A stretch of DNA of 51,835 bases from an uncultured Lachnobacterium sp. (GTDB lineage: Bacteria; Bacillota; Clostridia; Lachnospirales; Lachnospiraceae). Where the stretch lies: positions 1 through 51,835 of the forward strand of contig UQRC01000014.1 of assembly GCA_900543445.1 (NCBI GenBank), read 5' to 3'. The translations under genes were made by a program, and so were the position numbers. Of the stretch, positions 42,290 to 50,833 are shown in pieces. The first letter of the stretch is position 1; every line of letters begins with the position of its first letter. The notes under the pieces were generated by a model. It was given only the letters and a program-made list of their open reading frames with translations, searched no databases and was not told where the DNA came from.

Positions 42290-42805
42290 TTATTTCAGCA
42301 GCATATCCATCAGATATGCGTACACATCTTCGTTTTGGTTCTTCCAGTTGTTGCAGATCGCCTCTGCCTGTTCCTTGGTGGAGACGGAGAGTGTCAGATC
42401 AATGATCGTGTTGCTGTCAGAACGTACCTGACAGCGCACGGCATACTTCTGGTTGGTTGTCTTATAATAATCGGCAAGGATGGAGTTCTCCTGACGGAAT
42501 TCCAGCTTGTTCTTCTCGAAGAACTTGATCACATCTGCTTCGATTCCGTCCGTTATCTTATCTTTGAAGAAGCCAAGTGTTTCTTTCCCTGCGGCAGTAA
42601 GCGTGTACTGCGTGTTCGAGTGCGTGGATTCGGCGAGGATCAGATCCGCGTCGACCAGATCGCCAAGCACTTCCTGCACACGGAAATAGTCGGTATATTC
42701 TTCACTTAAGAAGAAATTGGAAATCTGTGTATTCGTCAGCGGAAATCCCGCTTTGCTCAGCATATACAAAATAGTAAGTTTATAAATGGTAAATGGTTCA
42801 GCCAA
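42290..42805 (-). CDS. DUF4364 family winged-helix regulator, TTG start
   Basis: 171 residues. The N-terminal half reads as a PadR/MarR-like winged helix (YKLTILYMLSKAGFPLTNTQISNFF, then a YTLTAAGKETLGFF wing), the C-terminal half as the DUF4364 domain common in Lachnospiraceae and other Clostridia. No in-frame ATG fits; TTG at 42805 follows AAAGGAG by 9 bases and is the likely start. Promoter on the minus strand: TTGATT (42855-42850), 17 nt, TGATAA (42832-42827). Function unknown beyond probable DNA binding. Confidence 0.87.
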   Translation of the reverse strand: MAEPFTIYKLTILYMLSKAGFPLTNTQISNFFLSEEYTDYFRVQEVLGDLVDADLILAESTHSNTQYTLTAAGKETLGFFKDKITDGIEADVIKFFEKNKLEFRQENSILADYYKTTNQKYAVRCQVRSDSNTIIDLTLSVSTKEQAEAICNNWKNQNEDVYAYLMDMLLK

Positions 42806-42826
42806 TTTGTAAGTCTCCTTTCTGTG

Positions 42827-42855
42827 TTATCATGATGGCGATCCCTAAAAATCAA
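42827..42855 (-). promoter_or_regulatory. Candidate promoter of the DUF4364 gene
   Basis: Minus strand TTGATT, 17-nt spacer, TGATAA, about 20 bases before the TTG start and within the gap after the radical SAM gene. Confidence 0.45.
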
Positions 42856-42874
42856 ACATTTTCATAAAATTTAA

Positions 42875-43831
42875 TTATGATTTATAATATTTTCCCTGCC
42901 AGGTATTGCGTTCCTTCATACGTCTGTGAATGGTATTCAGTACACGCTTCTTATCGGTACTCCAACGCGGTGCAAGAAGCAGATTCCTTGGTCCGTCGCC
43001 GGTGAGCCGGTGGATCACAAGATCAGGCGGCAGAAGTTCTAAGCAGTCGATGACAAGTTCGCAGTATTCATTCAGCTCCATGACCGGGAACGGATTGTTT
43101 CGATACATGTCGGCTAAAGCGGTGTGATCCAGTACATGCAGAAGCTGCAGCTTGACTCCGGAGACCGGAAGGGCTGCAACATGCCTTATGGTAGCAAGTA
43201 TCATGTCGCGGGTTTCACCGGGAAGTCCCAAAATGACATGTGCAATCACAGGAATGCCTCTTTCCGCAAGTGCATAGACGGAAGCGTCAAACTGTTCAGC
43301 CGTCGTGTGTGTATTCATCCGGTCTAAGGTTTCGTTATGCATTGTCTGCATACCGAGTTCCATCCATACCGGTTTGGTCTGGTTTACGGATGAAAGCAGG
43401 TCAAGGATGTCAGGTGAAAGACAATCGCTTCTTGTTCCAATCGATAATGCAACAATTTCTTCCGGTTCGATCGCCTCAAAGTAGAGCTTCTTAAGATAGG
43501 AGACCGGAGCATAGGTGTTGGTGTAGGATTGAAAATAAGCAATAAATTTATGACAATCCGTCTTGGTTGCAATCCGCGCCTTGGCATCCGCGAGCTGAAG
43601 CGGAATGGAGAGTGCTGCATCTGCAGCAAAATCACCGGAGCCTCCCTCACTACAGAATGCGCATCCTCCGGTTGCGAGTGTTCCGTCCCGGTTCGGACAG
43701 CTCATACCGCCGCTTAGGGAAAGGCGATATACTTTTTCTTTAAATATTTCTTTACAATAATCGTTGAGTGAATAATACCGCCTGCCTCCGGAATAGGGAC
43801 AGACGGTATCAGAAATTACAGGATGGATCAT
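42875..43831 (-). CDS. Radical SAM protein, TIGR01212/YhcC-like
   Basis: 318 residues. The cluster motif is the spaced form seen in this family, MSCPNRDGTLATGGCAFCSE (a Cys, then CAFC), and the end has GDGPRNLLLAPRW, both hallmarks of TIGR01212 proteins (E. coli YhcC, Bacillus YtqA). Middle motifs ELGMQTMHNETLDRMNTHT and HVILGLPGET are elongator-like. A tRNA-modification role is suggested for relatives but not certain. The ATG at 43831 lies one base past the malic enzyme TAA with no Shine-Dalgarno, so translation probably depends on ribosomes finishing the upstream gene. Confidence 0.9.
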   Translation of the reverse strand: MIHPVISDTVCPYSGGRRYYSLNDYCKEIFKEKVYRLSLSGGMSCPNRDGTLATGGCAFCSEGGSGDFAADAALSIPLQLADAKARIATKTDCHKFIAYFQSYTNTYAPVSYLKKLYFEAIEPEEIVALSIGTRSDCLSPDILDLLSSVNQTKPVWMELGMQTMHNETLDRMNTHTTAEQFDASVYALAERGIPVIAHVILGLPGETRDMILATIRHVAALPVSGVKLQLLHVLDHTALADMYRNNPFPVMELNEYCELVIDCLELLPPDLVIHRLTGDGPRNLLLAPRWSTDKKRVLNTIHRRMKERNTWQGKYYKS

Positions 43832-43832
43832 A

Positions 43833-44984
43833 TTATTTGATATGAGACTTTACAGCCTGACTTACAACCTCTGCAACTCTTGGGTCGAAAGCTTCCGGCA
43901 TAATAAACTCATCATTTAATTCTTCGTCAGAAACCAATGCAGCGAGTGCTTCCGCAGCTGCAAGCTTCATTTCCTCTGTAATCTGTGTTGCGTGTCCTTC
44001 TAATGCACCCTTAAAGATACCCGGGAATGCGATCACGTTGTTGACCTGGTTCGGGAAGTCGCTTCGTCCGGTTCCTACAACGCGCGCACCGGCGGCCTTG
44101 GCAACGTCCGGCATAATTTCCGGTACCGGGTTTGCCATTGCAAAAAGGATAGAGTCTTTATTCATGGAAGCCACCATCTCCGGTGTTACGATATTCGGTG
44201 CGGATACACCGACAAAGATATCTGCGCTGCGAAGTGCATCGGCGAGCGTACCGGTCGCGTTTTCCAAATTGGTAACTTCCGTCATCTTTTTCTGCATCCA
44301 GTTTAAGTTCGGATAGTCTTTACCAATGATTCCTTCACGGTCACACATGGTCACATGCTTGAATCCGTAGGTTAAAAGGAGGCGGGTGATCGCAACTCCG
44401 GCAGAACCGGCACCGTTGACAACGACTTTACAGTCTTCCTTCTTCTTGCCTGTTACACGAAGTCCGTTGATGATTCCGGCAAGAACAACAATCGCAGTAC
44501 CATGCTGGTCATCATGGAATACCGGAATATCGAGCATCTCTTTTAAGCGCTCCTCAATCTCGAAGCAGCGTGGTGCGGAAATATCCTCTAAGTTGATGCC
44601 ACCGAAGCCAGGTGCGATGTTCTTGACTGCCTGAATAATCTCTTCGGTGTCCTGGGTATCGAGGCAGATCGGAACAGCGTTGACATCACCGAATTCCTTG
44701 AAAAGTACGCATTTTCCTTCCATAACCGGCATAGCGGCGTAAGGTCCGATGTTGCCGAGTCCAAGTACCGCGCTACCGTCAGATACGACTGCGACGGTGT
44801 TGGCTTTCCATGTGTAGGTGTATGCGGCGGATTTATCCTTGGCGATCACCTTGCAAGGTTCTGCAACGCCAGGAGTGTATGCAATCGCTAAGTCCTCACG
44901 TGAATTTACTTTGGATTTGGCGATCGTCTCGAGTTTTCCGTTCCATTCTTTGTGGCATAAGAGTGCTTTTTCCTTCTGATCCAT
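43833..44984 (-). CDS. NAD(P)-dependent malic enzyme
   Basis: Oxidative decarboxylation of malate to pyruvate, feeding nifJ-type pyruvate metabolism. 383 residues, the short bacterial form without a C-terminal phosphotransacetylase domain. Motifs: AYTPGVAEPC with catalytic Tyr, VSDGSAVLGLGNIGP, FGGINLEDISAPRCF metal site, IPVFHDDQHGTAIV, and the Rossmann loop VVNGAGSAGVAI. NAD or NADP choice cannot be decided safely. SD AGAAGGAG; promoter at 45070-45042 on the minus strand. Confidence 0.94.
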   Translation of the reverse strand: MDQKEKALLCHKEWNGKLETIAKSKVNSREDLAIAYTPGVAEPCKVIAKDKSAAYTYTWKANTVAVVSDGSAVLGLGNIGPYAAMPVMEGKCVLFKEFGDVNAVPICLDTQDTEEIIQAVKNIAPGFGGINLEDISAPRCFEIEERLKEMLDIPVFHDDQHGTAIVVLAGIINGLRVTGKKKEDCKVVVNGAGSAGVAITRLLLTYGFKHVTMCDREGIIGKDYPNLNWMQKKMTEVTNLENATGTLADALRSADIFVGVSAPNIVTPEMVASMNKDSILFAMANPVPEIMPDVAKAAGARVVGTGRSDFPNQVNNVIAFPGIFKGALEGHATQITEEMKLAAAEALAALVSDEELNDEFIMPEAFDPRVAEVVSQAVKSHIK

Positions 44985-45041
44985 GATGGTTCTCCTTCTA
45001 TAATTATGTAGTATTCGGTGTAAAGAAATTATTTTATGTAC

Positions 45042-45070
45042 ATTAAAACATATTATAAAGGATTGGTCAA
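45042..45070 (-). promoter_or_regulatory. Promoter of the malic enzyme operon
   Basis: Minus strand TTGACC (45070-45065), 17-nt spacer, TTTAAT (45047-45042). On the plus strand TATAAT at about 45110 may serve rho, with a poor -35 (TTTCTA). Confidence 0.6.
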
Positions 45071-45198
45071 ATCGGGAAAAAAGACTTTCTATTTTGAAAA
45101 GAATGGTGTATAATGTGTTTACTATAGAAGATTCATAGTCCTTTTCGGACAGAAATTCCCATGAACTTTTTACATGTTTTCAATATAAAGGAGTGCAT

Positions 45199-46593
45199 AT
45201 GAGAGAAAAATATGAAAGTCTTTCTTTGGTTGTGTTAAAAGACCTTGCAAAGGCGCGTGGAATCAAAGGCGTGTCCGCTATGAAAAAGGGTGATCTTGTT
45301 GAGCGCATGCTACAGGAAGATGAGAAGGATAAGCTGAAGAAAGCAGCTTCACATCCGGCTGAGAAGAAGGAAGCCGAGGCACAGACAGAAGAGAAGAAGG
45401 AAGTCTATAAGACAACAGAGGATCATAGTTCGATCGCAGTCAAGGAGGATATCGCGAATCTTGACAGTGGTGTGACAGTCAGCGGAATCTTAGAGGTGTT
45501 GACAGAAGGATATGGCTTTATCCGGTGCGAGAATTATCTGCCGGGCGAGCATGATGTCTATGTGGCACCGTCGCAGATTCGTAGATTTAACTTAAAGACC
45601 GGTGATATCGTGACCGGAAATACAAGAATCAAGACTTCGGAGAAGGAGAAGTTCTCTGCATTATTGTTCGTGACTTCGGTCAATGGACAGCATCCGGCAG
45701 AGGCACAGAAGCGTCCAAGCTTTGAGAATCTGACACCGATATTCCCGAATGAGCGTTTACGTCTTGAGCGGCAGGGGGGCTCGGTTGCGATGCGTGTTGT
45801 GGATGTCGTGTCTCCAATCGGTAAGGGACAGCGTGGTATGATCGTTTCCCAGCCGAAGGCAGGTAAGACAACCCTCTTAAAGGAGATCGCAAAGTCCATC
45901 AAGACCAACAATCCGGAGATGCATCTGATCATCTTACTGATCGATGAGCGCCCGGAGGAAGTTACCGATATCAAGGAAGCAATCGCAGGCGATAATGTGG
46001 AGGTCATCTATTCCACATTCGATGAGACGGCAGAACATCATAAGAGAGTTGCGGAGATGGTCATCGAGCGTGCAAAGCGTCTGGTTGAGTATAAGAAGGA
46101 TGTCATGATATTGCTCGACAGTATTACAAGACTTGCGCGTGCGTACAATCTGACCTGTACACCGAGTGGACGTACGTTATCCGGTGGTCTTGATCCGGCT
46201 GCACTTCATATGCCGAAGCGTTTCTTCGGTGCAGCCCGTAATATGCGAGAGGGCGGAAGCCTTACGATTCTTGCAACCGCTCTGGTTGATACCGGAAGCA
46301 AAATGGATGATGTCGTATTCGAGGAGTTCAAAGGAACCGGTAACATGGAACTCGTCCTTGACCGTAAGCTTTCCGAGAAGAGAATCTTCCCGGCCGTTGA
46401 TATTGTCAAGTCCGGAACGAGACGTGACGATCTGCTTCTTGATCCGGATGAGAGAGAGGGTGTGGAGAACATGCGCCGCGCGTTAAACGGAATGCGTTCC
46501 GATGAGGCGGTTGAGAACATTCTCAACATGTTTGCACACACGAAGAGTAACGCAGAATTCATCAATATGGTACGCAAGAACCGGATTTTATAA
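45199..46593 (+). CDS. rho: Transcription termination factor Rho
   Basis: Hexameric RNA helicase that ends transcription. 464 residues: an N-terminal SAP-like Rho_N segment (SLVVLKDLAKARGIKGVSAM), a K/E-rich insertion (about 43-80), the RNA-binding cold-shock domain (LTEGYGFIRCENYLPGEHD), then the ATPase core with Walker A QPKAGKTTLLKEI, Walker B MILLDSITRLARAYN and the Q/R-loop region PSGRTLSGGLDP. Start is the ATG at 45199, five bases after AAAGGAG; GTG at 45193 overlaps the SD. Leader is about 80 nt with a small GTCC/GGAC hairpin; whether Rho autoregulates here is not visible. Confidence 0.97.
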   Translation: MREKYESLSLVVLKDLAKARGIKGVSAMKKGDLVERMLQEDEKDKLKKAASHPAEKKEAEAQTEEKKEVYKTTEDHSSIAVKEDIANLDSGVTVSGILEVLTEGYGFIRCENYLPGEHDVYVAPSQIRRFNLKTGDIVTGNTRIKTSEKEKFSALLFVTSVNGQHPAEAQKRPSFENLTPIFPNERLRLERQGGSVAMRVVDVVSPIGKGQRGMIVSQPKAGKTTLLKEIAKSIKTNNPEMHLIILLIDERPEEVTDIKEAIAGDNVEVIYSTFDETAEHHKRVAEMVIERAKRLVEYKKDVMILLDSITRLARAYNLTCTPSGRTLSGGLDPAALHMPKRFFGAARNMREGGSLTILATALVDTGSKMDDVVFEEFKGTGNMELVLDRKLSEKRIFPAVDIVKSGTRRDDLLLDPDEREGVENMRRALNGMRSDEAVENILNMFAHTKSNAEFINMVRKNRIL

Positions 46594-46620
46594 AATATGA
46601 AATGAATTGCAAAATACCTA

Positions 46621-46649
46621 TTGCAATCACAAAAAGCCTATGATACAAT
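46621..46649 (+). promoter_or_regulatory. Promoter of rpmE
   Basis: TTGCAA (46621-46626), 17-nt spacer, TACAAT (46644-46649). It gives a leader of about 210 nt before rpmE. Confidence 0.7.
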
Positions 46650-46655
46650 AAATAA

Positions 46656-46865
46656 GCTGTTTATCGGGATGTAAACGGACGAAAGTGTCGCTCTTGCAAC
46701 AAGTATCATATGCGGATCGGGCATACGGGTATAAAGAGTGTATTCACAAGTCAATCTTCGATTGAAAGGAGCACTTGCATGAAAATCGCTGCGCGAGGCA
46801 AGTGCGTAGGTAATCGATCAGAGATTGATAACTAGAAACGATAAGAAATAGAAGAGGTGAAAATC
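46656..46865 (+). promoter_or_regulatory. Structured rpmE leader, candidate ribosomal-protein leader RNA
   Basis: TCAATC-TTC-GATTGA (46751-46765) runs directly into the SD AAAGGAG of a small upstream ORF; a second GATTGA (46823-46828) could compete for the same TCAATC. GCACTTGC (46771-46778) pairs perfectly with GCAAGTGC (46798-46805), enclosing the small ORF start codon. Such alternative stems suit L31 autoregulation or sensing of ribosome state; the mechanism is inferred. The first 95 nt show no strong stem. Confidence 0.5.
46779..46835 (+). CDS. Small upstream ORF in the rpmE leader (18 aa)
   Basis: Encodes MKIAARGKCVGNRSEIDN, stop TAG. AAAGGAG lies 8 bases before the ATG, one of the best SD sites in the window, yet the ATG is in the loop of a perfect 8-bp hairpin. 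It ends 30 bases before rpmE. Probably a leader peptide or an SD decoy rather than a functional protein; conservation is unknown. Confidence 0.4.
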   Translation: MKIAARGKCVGNRSEIDN

Positions 46866-47066
46866 ATGAGAGAAGGAATCCATCCAGATTATTATCAGGC
46901 AACTGTAACATGTAACTGTGGTAACACATTCGTTACCGGTTCTACAAAGTCAGATATCCACGTAGAAATCTGTTCTAAGTGTCATCCATTCTATACTGGA
47001 CAGCAGAAGGCTAACCAGGCTCGTGGACGTATCGAACAGTTCAACAAGAAGTATGGCATGAAATAG
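46866..47066 (+). CDS. rpmE: Ribosomal protein L31
   Basis: 66 residues, large-subunit protein. The zinc-binding (C+) form: CNCGN and [10 protein letters not shown] supply the cysteines. In many bacteria this form is used when zinc is sufficient and replaced by a C- paralog under starvation. Start is the ATG at 46866 after AGAGGTG; the GTG at 46857 overlaps the SD. Has its own promoter, leader and terminator. Confidence 0.97.
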   Translation: MREGIHPDYYQATVTCNCGNTFVTGSTKSDIHVEICSKCHPFYTGQQKANQARGRIEQFNKKYGMK

Positions 47067-47086
47067 AATTGAGCGATTTACTAAGA

Positions 47087-47119
47087 AGGTTGAGGCTGCG
47101 ATATGCCTCAACCTTTTTC
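47087..47119 (+). terminator. Terminator of rpmE
   Basis: AAGGTTGAGGC (47087-47097) and GCCTCAACCTT (47106-47116), perfect 11 bp, with T5. Confidence 0.92.
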
Positions 47120-47166
47120 GCTATTAAGGAAAGCAGCGGAAGGAACGTATTCCGTGGGGGAAAAAT

Positions 47167-48108
47167 ATGAAATATTCAGGAGTTGGCGGTCAGGCAGTCA
47201 TGGAAGGCGTAATGATGAAGAATCAGGATCGTTACGCAGTTGCGGTAAGAAAGCCGGATCATCAGATTGATGTCAAGGTCGAGAACTATAAGAGTACGAT
47301 CAAGAATGAGAAGATCAGACATCTGCCGATCGTTCGTGGCGTTGTCAATTTCGTGGAATCGCTGGTGCTTGGAATGAGTACCTTAATGTATTCTGCATCT
47401 TTCTTCGAGGATGAGAAAGAGGACAATAAGAAGAAAAATTTATCAGAAGAAGAACGCAAGAAGTTAGAAGAGAAAGAAAAAAAGCAGGAGAAGGCGTTAA
47501 TGGGTGGAACGGTGGCTTTTTCCATCGTATTTGCGCTTGCATTGTTTTTTGCACTGCCGTATTTTCTGTCAGGCTTTTTTCATAAAGTAATTGCATCGGA
47601 GACGTTGATCGCTTTGATCGAGGGACTGATCCGTCTGGCAATATTCCTTGGATATATTGCCATCATTTCTCTGACACCGGATATCAAGCGTGTGTTTATG
47701 TATCATGGTGCGGAGCACAAGTGTATTAACTGTATTGAGCATGGAATGGAATTAAACGTCGAGAATGTGAGGAAGAGTTCCAGATTACATAAGCGGTGCG
47801 GAACAAGTTTTCTGCTCATCGTGATGTTGATCTCAATTGTATTCTTTATGTTTATCCGGGTGGATTCAAGGATCCAGCAGCTGGTGCTGCGCCTGCTTTT
47901 GATCCCGGTGATCGCCGGTGTGTCGTATGAGTTTATCCGTCTTGCAGGACGGTATGACAACTGGTTTGTCAATGCATTGTCCCAGCCGGGATTATGGATG
48001 CAGAGGCTGACGACTAGGGAACCGGAAGATGATATGATCGAGGTCGGAATTGCTTCGGTGGAAGCAGTATTTGACTGGAAAAAGTGGCAGAAGGAAGAGA
48101 ATGTATGA
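47167..48108 (+). CDS. DUF1385 (YqhQ-like) membrane protein
   Basis: 313 residues. Begins MKYSGVGGQAVMEGVMMKN, the DUF1385 hallmark, followed by a charged K/E-rich segment (about 78-108) and about four membrane helices (112-137, 142-168, 212-232, 234-252). The cytoplasmic motif HGAEHKCINCIEHG with conserved His and Cys residues between helices 2 and 3 is typical and may bind a metal. Function unknown. Its stop overlaps the prmC start (ATGA), and rpmE-DUF1385-prmC-prfA is a conserved Firmicutes order, hinting at a link to ribosome or release-factor biology. Confidence 0.92.
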   Translation: MKYSGVGGQAVMEGVMMKNQDRYAVAVRKPDHQIDVKVENYKSTIKNEKIRHLPIVRGVVNFVESLVLGMSTLMYSASFFEDEKEDNKKKNLSEEERKKLEEKEKKQEKALMGGTVAFSIVFALALFFALPYFLSGFFHKVIASETLIALIEGLIRLAIFLGYIAIISLTPDIKRVFMYHGAEHKCINCIEHGMELNVENVRKSSRLHKRCGTSFLLIVMLISIVFFMFIRVDSRIQQLVLRLLLIPVIAGVSYEFIRLAGRYDNWFVNALSQPGLWMQRLTTREPEDDMIEVGIASVEAVFDWKKWQKEENV

Positions 48109-48935
48109 CCTATCGTGAAGCGATTGTTTTAGGTGAGAAAAATTTACAACAGGCGGATATCGCGGATGCAAAGACGGACTCGTGGCTGCTTCTTGCGATG
48201 GCCTGCAAGATTGATCACACATATTATTACATGCACATCGACGAAGAGATGAGCGAGGAGCAGGTGCGTGAATTCGAGGTGCTGATCAGGAAGAGAGCGG
48301 AGCGGGTTCCGCTTCAGTACATTACGGGTGAGCAGGAATTCATGGGACTGACCTTCCATGTGAATTCCAACGTGCTGATTCCGAGACAGGACACCGAGAC
48401 GCTTGTGGAAGAAGCGTTAAAGGTGATTAAGCCGGGAATGAAGGTTATGGATATGTGCACCGGATCCGGCTGCGTGCTGATCAGCATTCTTAAGAATGCA
48501 CATGATGTGGAAGGAATCGGTTACGATATCTCTAAGCAGGCAATCAACGTTGCAAAGGAGAATGCAAAGTTCAATGAGGTTCCGGCCGTATTTGAGCGTA
48601 GTGATCTGTTTGAGGATGTGGTGGAGAATGATTTTGATGTGATTGTCTCCAATCCGCCGTATATACCGACGGATGTGGTAGCGACCCTGATGCCGGAAGT
48701 ATCGCAGTTTGAGCCGCGGGAGGCTTTGGACGGCAAAGGCGACGGATTGTATTTCTACAGTAAGATTCTGGAACAATGCAAGAATTATATGAAGCAGGAT
48801 GGCTATATACTGTTTGAGATCGGATGCGAGCAGGGAGATGCCGTATCGACGATGATGCGTCTGGCCGGATTCTCGGAGGTTCGTGTGATCAAGGATCTTG
48901 CCAGAAATGATCGTGTGGTCATGGGACATCTCTAG
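48105..48935 (+). CDS. prmC: Release factor glutamine methyltransferase
   Basis: Methylates the GGQ glutamine of release factors with SAM. 276 residues: an N-terminal helical domain, VLIPRQDTETLVEEAL, SAM motif VMDMCTGSGCVLISI and the substrate motif VIVSNPPYIPTD (NPPY). The ATG at 48105 overlaps the DUF1385 stop; AAGGAAGAG is upstream; a frame starting at 48084 is an overlap artefact. Its target prfA follows. A hairpin (48941-48963, arms GCGGTGCATC and GATGCATCGC, TTT loop) lies just after it without a T tract. Confidence 0.96.
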   Translation: MTYREAIVLGEKNLQQADIADAKTDSWLLLAMACKIDHTYYYMHIDEEMSEEQVREFEVLIRKRAERVPLQYITGEQEFMGLTFHVNSNVLIPRQDTETLVEEALKVIKPGMKVMDMCTGSGCVLISILKNAHDVEGIGYDISKQAINVAKENAKFNEVPAVFERSDLFEDVVENDFDVIVSNPPYIPTDVVATLMPEVSQFEPREALDGKGDGLYFYSKILEQCKNYMKQDGYILFEIGCEQGDAVSTMMRLAGFSEVRVIKDLARNDRVVMGHL

Positions 48936-49066
48936 CGTCTGCGGTGCATCTTTGATGCATCGCCCATATTGTATCACCCGAGATGTGATGAAGTGCAGGA
49001 AACAGATCCTGAATATGTCACTGTATCGAGAGGATTAGAATGACTATAGAAAAGTGAGGATATATT

Positions 49067-50140
49067 ATGTTTGATAAATTAGAGGATTTGCTCCACCACT
49101 ATGAGGAGCTTATGAATACACTGAGTGAGCCGGATGTGGCAAATGATCCGAACCGCTTCCGTAAGCTGATGAAAGAACAGAGCGACTTACAGCCAATCGT
49201 GGAAGCTTATAAGGAGTACAAGCAGTGCAAGCAGAATATTGAAGATTCTCTTGCGATGCTCGAGGAAGAGAACGACGAAGAGATGCGTGAACTTGCCAAG
49301 GAAGAGTTGAATGAGTCCAAGGATCGTCTCGCAGAACTTGAGCAGGAACTTAAGATTCTGTTGCTTCCGAAGGATCCGAACGATGACAAGAACGTTATTG
49401 TTGAGATCCGTGCAGGTGCCGGTGGAGAAGAGGCTGCGCTTTTTGCAGCAGAGATCTATCGTATGTATGTACATTATGCAGAAAGCCGTCGCTGGAAGGT
49501 GGAGACACTTGAGGCGGATGAGACCGGAATCGGCGGAATGAAGTCAGTTGATTTCATGGTAACCGGAGCGGGCGCATACTCCGTGCTCAAATACGAGTCC
49601 GGTGTACACCGCGTGCAGCGTGTGCCGGAGACCGAGTCGCAGGGACGTATCCAGACTTCCACCTGTACGGTAGCAGTAATGCCGGAGGCGGAGGATGTCG
49701 ATGTGCACATTGATGAGAAGGACATCCGAATCGATGTAATGAGAGCTTCCGGAAACGGTGGACAGTGTGTCAACACGACCGACTCTGCGGTTCGACTGAC
49801 CCATTATCCGACCGGAATCGTAATTTACAGCCAGACGGAGAAGTCGCAGATCCAGAATAAGGAGAAGGCTTTCGCGTTACTGCGTTCCAAATTGTATGAC
49901 TTAGAGTTACAGAAGAAGCAGGATGCAGAATCTGCGGAGCGCCGCAGCCAGATTGGAACCGGTGATCGTTCCGAGAAAATCCGTACTTACAATTTCCCAC
50001 AGGGACGTGTGACAGATCACAGAATCAACCTGACTCTGTATAAGCTGGACAAGATTTTAGATGGTGATATTCAGGAGATTATCGATGCTTGTATTGCAGC
50101 GGACCAGGCGAAGAAACTTGCGAAGATGAATGAAGATTAA
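49067..50140 (+). CDS. prfA: Peptide chain release factor 1
   Basis: Reads UAA and UAG stop codons and triggers peptide release. 357 residues; GGQ at residues 231-233 within [20 protein letters not shown] (H after Q is replaced by C, seen in relatives), an N-terminal coiled-coil domain and the C-terminal [19 protein letters not shown]. Ends [14 protein letters not shown]. The last 46 nt recur in diverged form at 50834. RBS GTGAGGA. Substrate of PrmC encoded upstream. Confidence 0.97.
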   Translation: MFDKLEDLLHHYEELMNTLSEPDVANDPNRFRKLMKEQSDLQPIVEAYKEYKQCKQNIEDSLAMLEEENDEEMRELAKEELNESKDRLAELEQELKILLLPKDPNDDKNVIVEIRAGAGGEEAALFAAEIYRMYVHYAESRRWKVETLEADETGIGGMKSVDFMVTGAGAYSVLKYESGVHRVQRVPETESQGRIQTSTCTVAVMPEAEDVDVHIDEKDIRIDVMRASGNGGQCVNTTDSAVRLTHYPTGIVIYSQTEKSQIQNKEKAFALLRSKLYDLELQKKQDAESAERRSQIGTGDRSEKIRTYNFPQGRVTDHRINLTLYKLDKILDGDIQEIIDACIAADQAKKLAKMNED

Positions 50141-50163
50141 AAAAATTGAATTACATTATAATA

Positions 50164-50201
50164 AAAACGGTCTTTGACACACCTGTCATCGACCGTTTTT
50201 C
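50164..50201 (+). terminator. Terminator of prfA
   Basis: AAAACGGTC (50164-50172) and GACCGTTTT (50191-50199) with inner TGACA/TGTCA pairing; T5. A second hairpin GAGGTG/CACCTC at 50220-50236 lacks a T tract. Confidence 0.88.
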
Positions 50202-50318
50202 GCATATCGGCTTAGTTTTGAGGTGCTGTACACCTCTATTTAGGTGGCGTTGATGTATGTATAGCCCCTATCTATAAATTGCTTTTACACTAAGTACAGT
50301 AGGTCAAGTATAAAAAAA

Positions 50319-50348
50319 TTGAAAAAGGACATAATTATGGCATAATTA
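50319..50348 (+). promoter_or_regulatory. Promoter with palindromic operator for the Phd-like gene
   Basis: TTGAAA (50319-50324), 16-nt spacer, CATAAT (50341-50346). The perfect palindrome TAATTATG-G-CATAATTA (50332-50348) covers the -10, as expected for an autorepressing antitoxin. Confidence 0.65.
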
Positions 50349-50376
50349 GACCACATAGATGAGGGGGGTGCTTATT

Positions 50377-50625
50377 ATGCCACAAATAATTCCAATTAAA
50401 GATTTGAAAAATACGTCAGAGATTTCTGATATGTGCCACAAGACAGATGAGCCGATTTATGTAACAAAAAATGGTTATGGCGATATGGTTATCATGAGCA
50501 TGGAGATTTATGAGTCAACGATGAAACAAATCGCTATGTATAGAGATATTGAGATATCTGAAAAACAGATAGAGGCAGGACTGGTCAAAGATGCTAGAAC
50601 AGGCAGCCAGACATCTGCTGGATAG
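50377..50625 (+). CDS. Phd/YefM-type antitoxin, orphan
   Basis: 82 residues. N-terminal PQIIPIKDLKNTSEISDMCHK followed in the next strand by DEPIYVTKNGYGDMVIMS is the Phd/YefM fold that binds DNA as a dimer; the C-terminal toxin-binding tail is short (EAGLVKDARTGSQTSAG) and its last residues differ from the usual helix. Start is the ATG at 50377 after GAGGGGGG; the frame from 50359 has no SD. No RelE, Doc or ParE toxin follows. A 55-codon ORF overlaps its end. Confidence 0.85.
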   Translation: MPQIIPIKDLKNTSEISDMCHKTDEPIYVTKNGYGDMVIMSMEIYESTMKQIAMYRDIEISEKQIEAGLVKDARTGSQTSAG

Positions 50626-50758
50626 CATAGAAAAACATCAAGCTACTTTTCACAATACGAAGTTTTATTGGTTAAATGGTAGAGTAACTGATCGATTTTG
50701 TATTGATTGTACTAGTCGGGATAGCAACGGATGCTTTTGCTTCGTGCTGTTTTGGTAG
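50591..50758 (+). CDS. Short ORF overlapping the Phd-like gene, possible toxin remnant
   Basis: 55 residues in the +1 frame, starting at an ATG 35 bases before the Phd stop: MLEQAARHLLDSIEKHQATF at its N-terminus and a cysteine-rich C-terminus (CIDCTSRDSNGCFCF). Its position mimics overlapping antitoxin-toxin pairs but I recognise no toxin family, and no SD is clear. It may be debris. The rest of 50626-50990 has an imperfect direct repeat (TTCGAGCCTAT and TCCGAGCCTAT at about 50768 and 50802), the prfA tail copy and the promoter/hairpin below. Confidence 0.25.
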   Translation: MLEQAARHLLDSIEKHQATFHNTKFYWLNGRVTDRFCIDCTSRDSNGCFCFVLFW

Positions 50759-50833
50759 AGGTATATGATTCGAGCCTATTAGGGGCATAGAGGCAACTGT
50801 TCCGAGCCTATAAATTATGAGTCTTTGTTCCGT

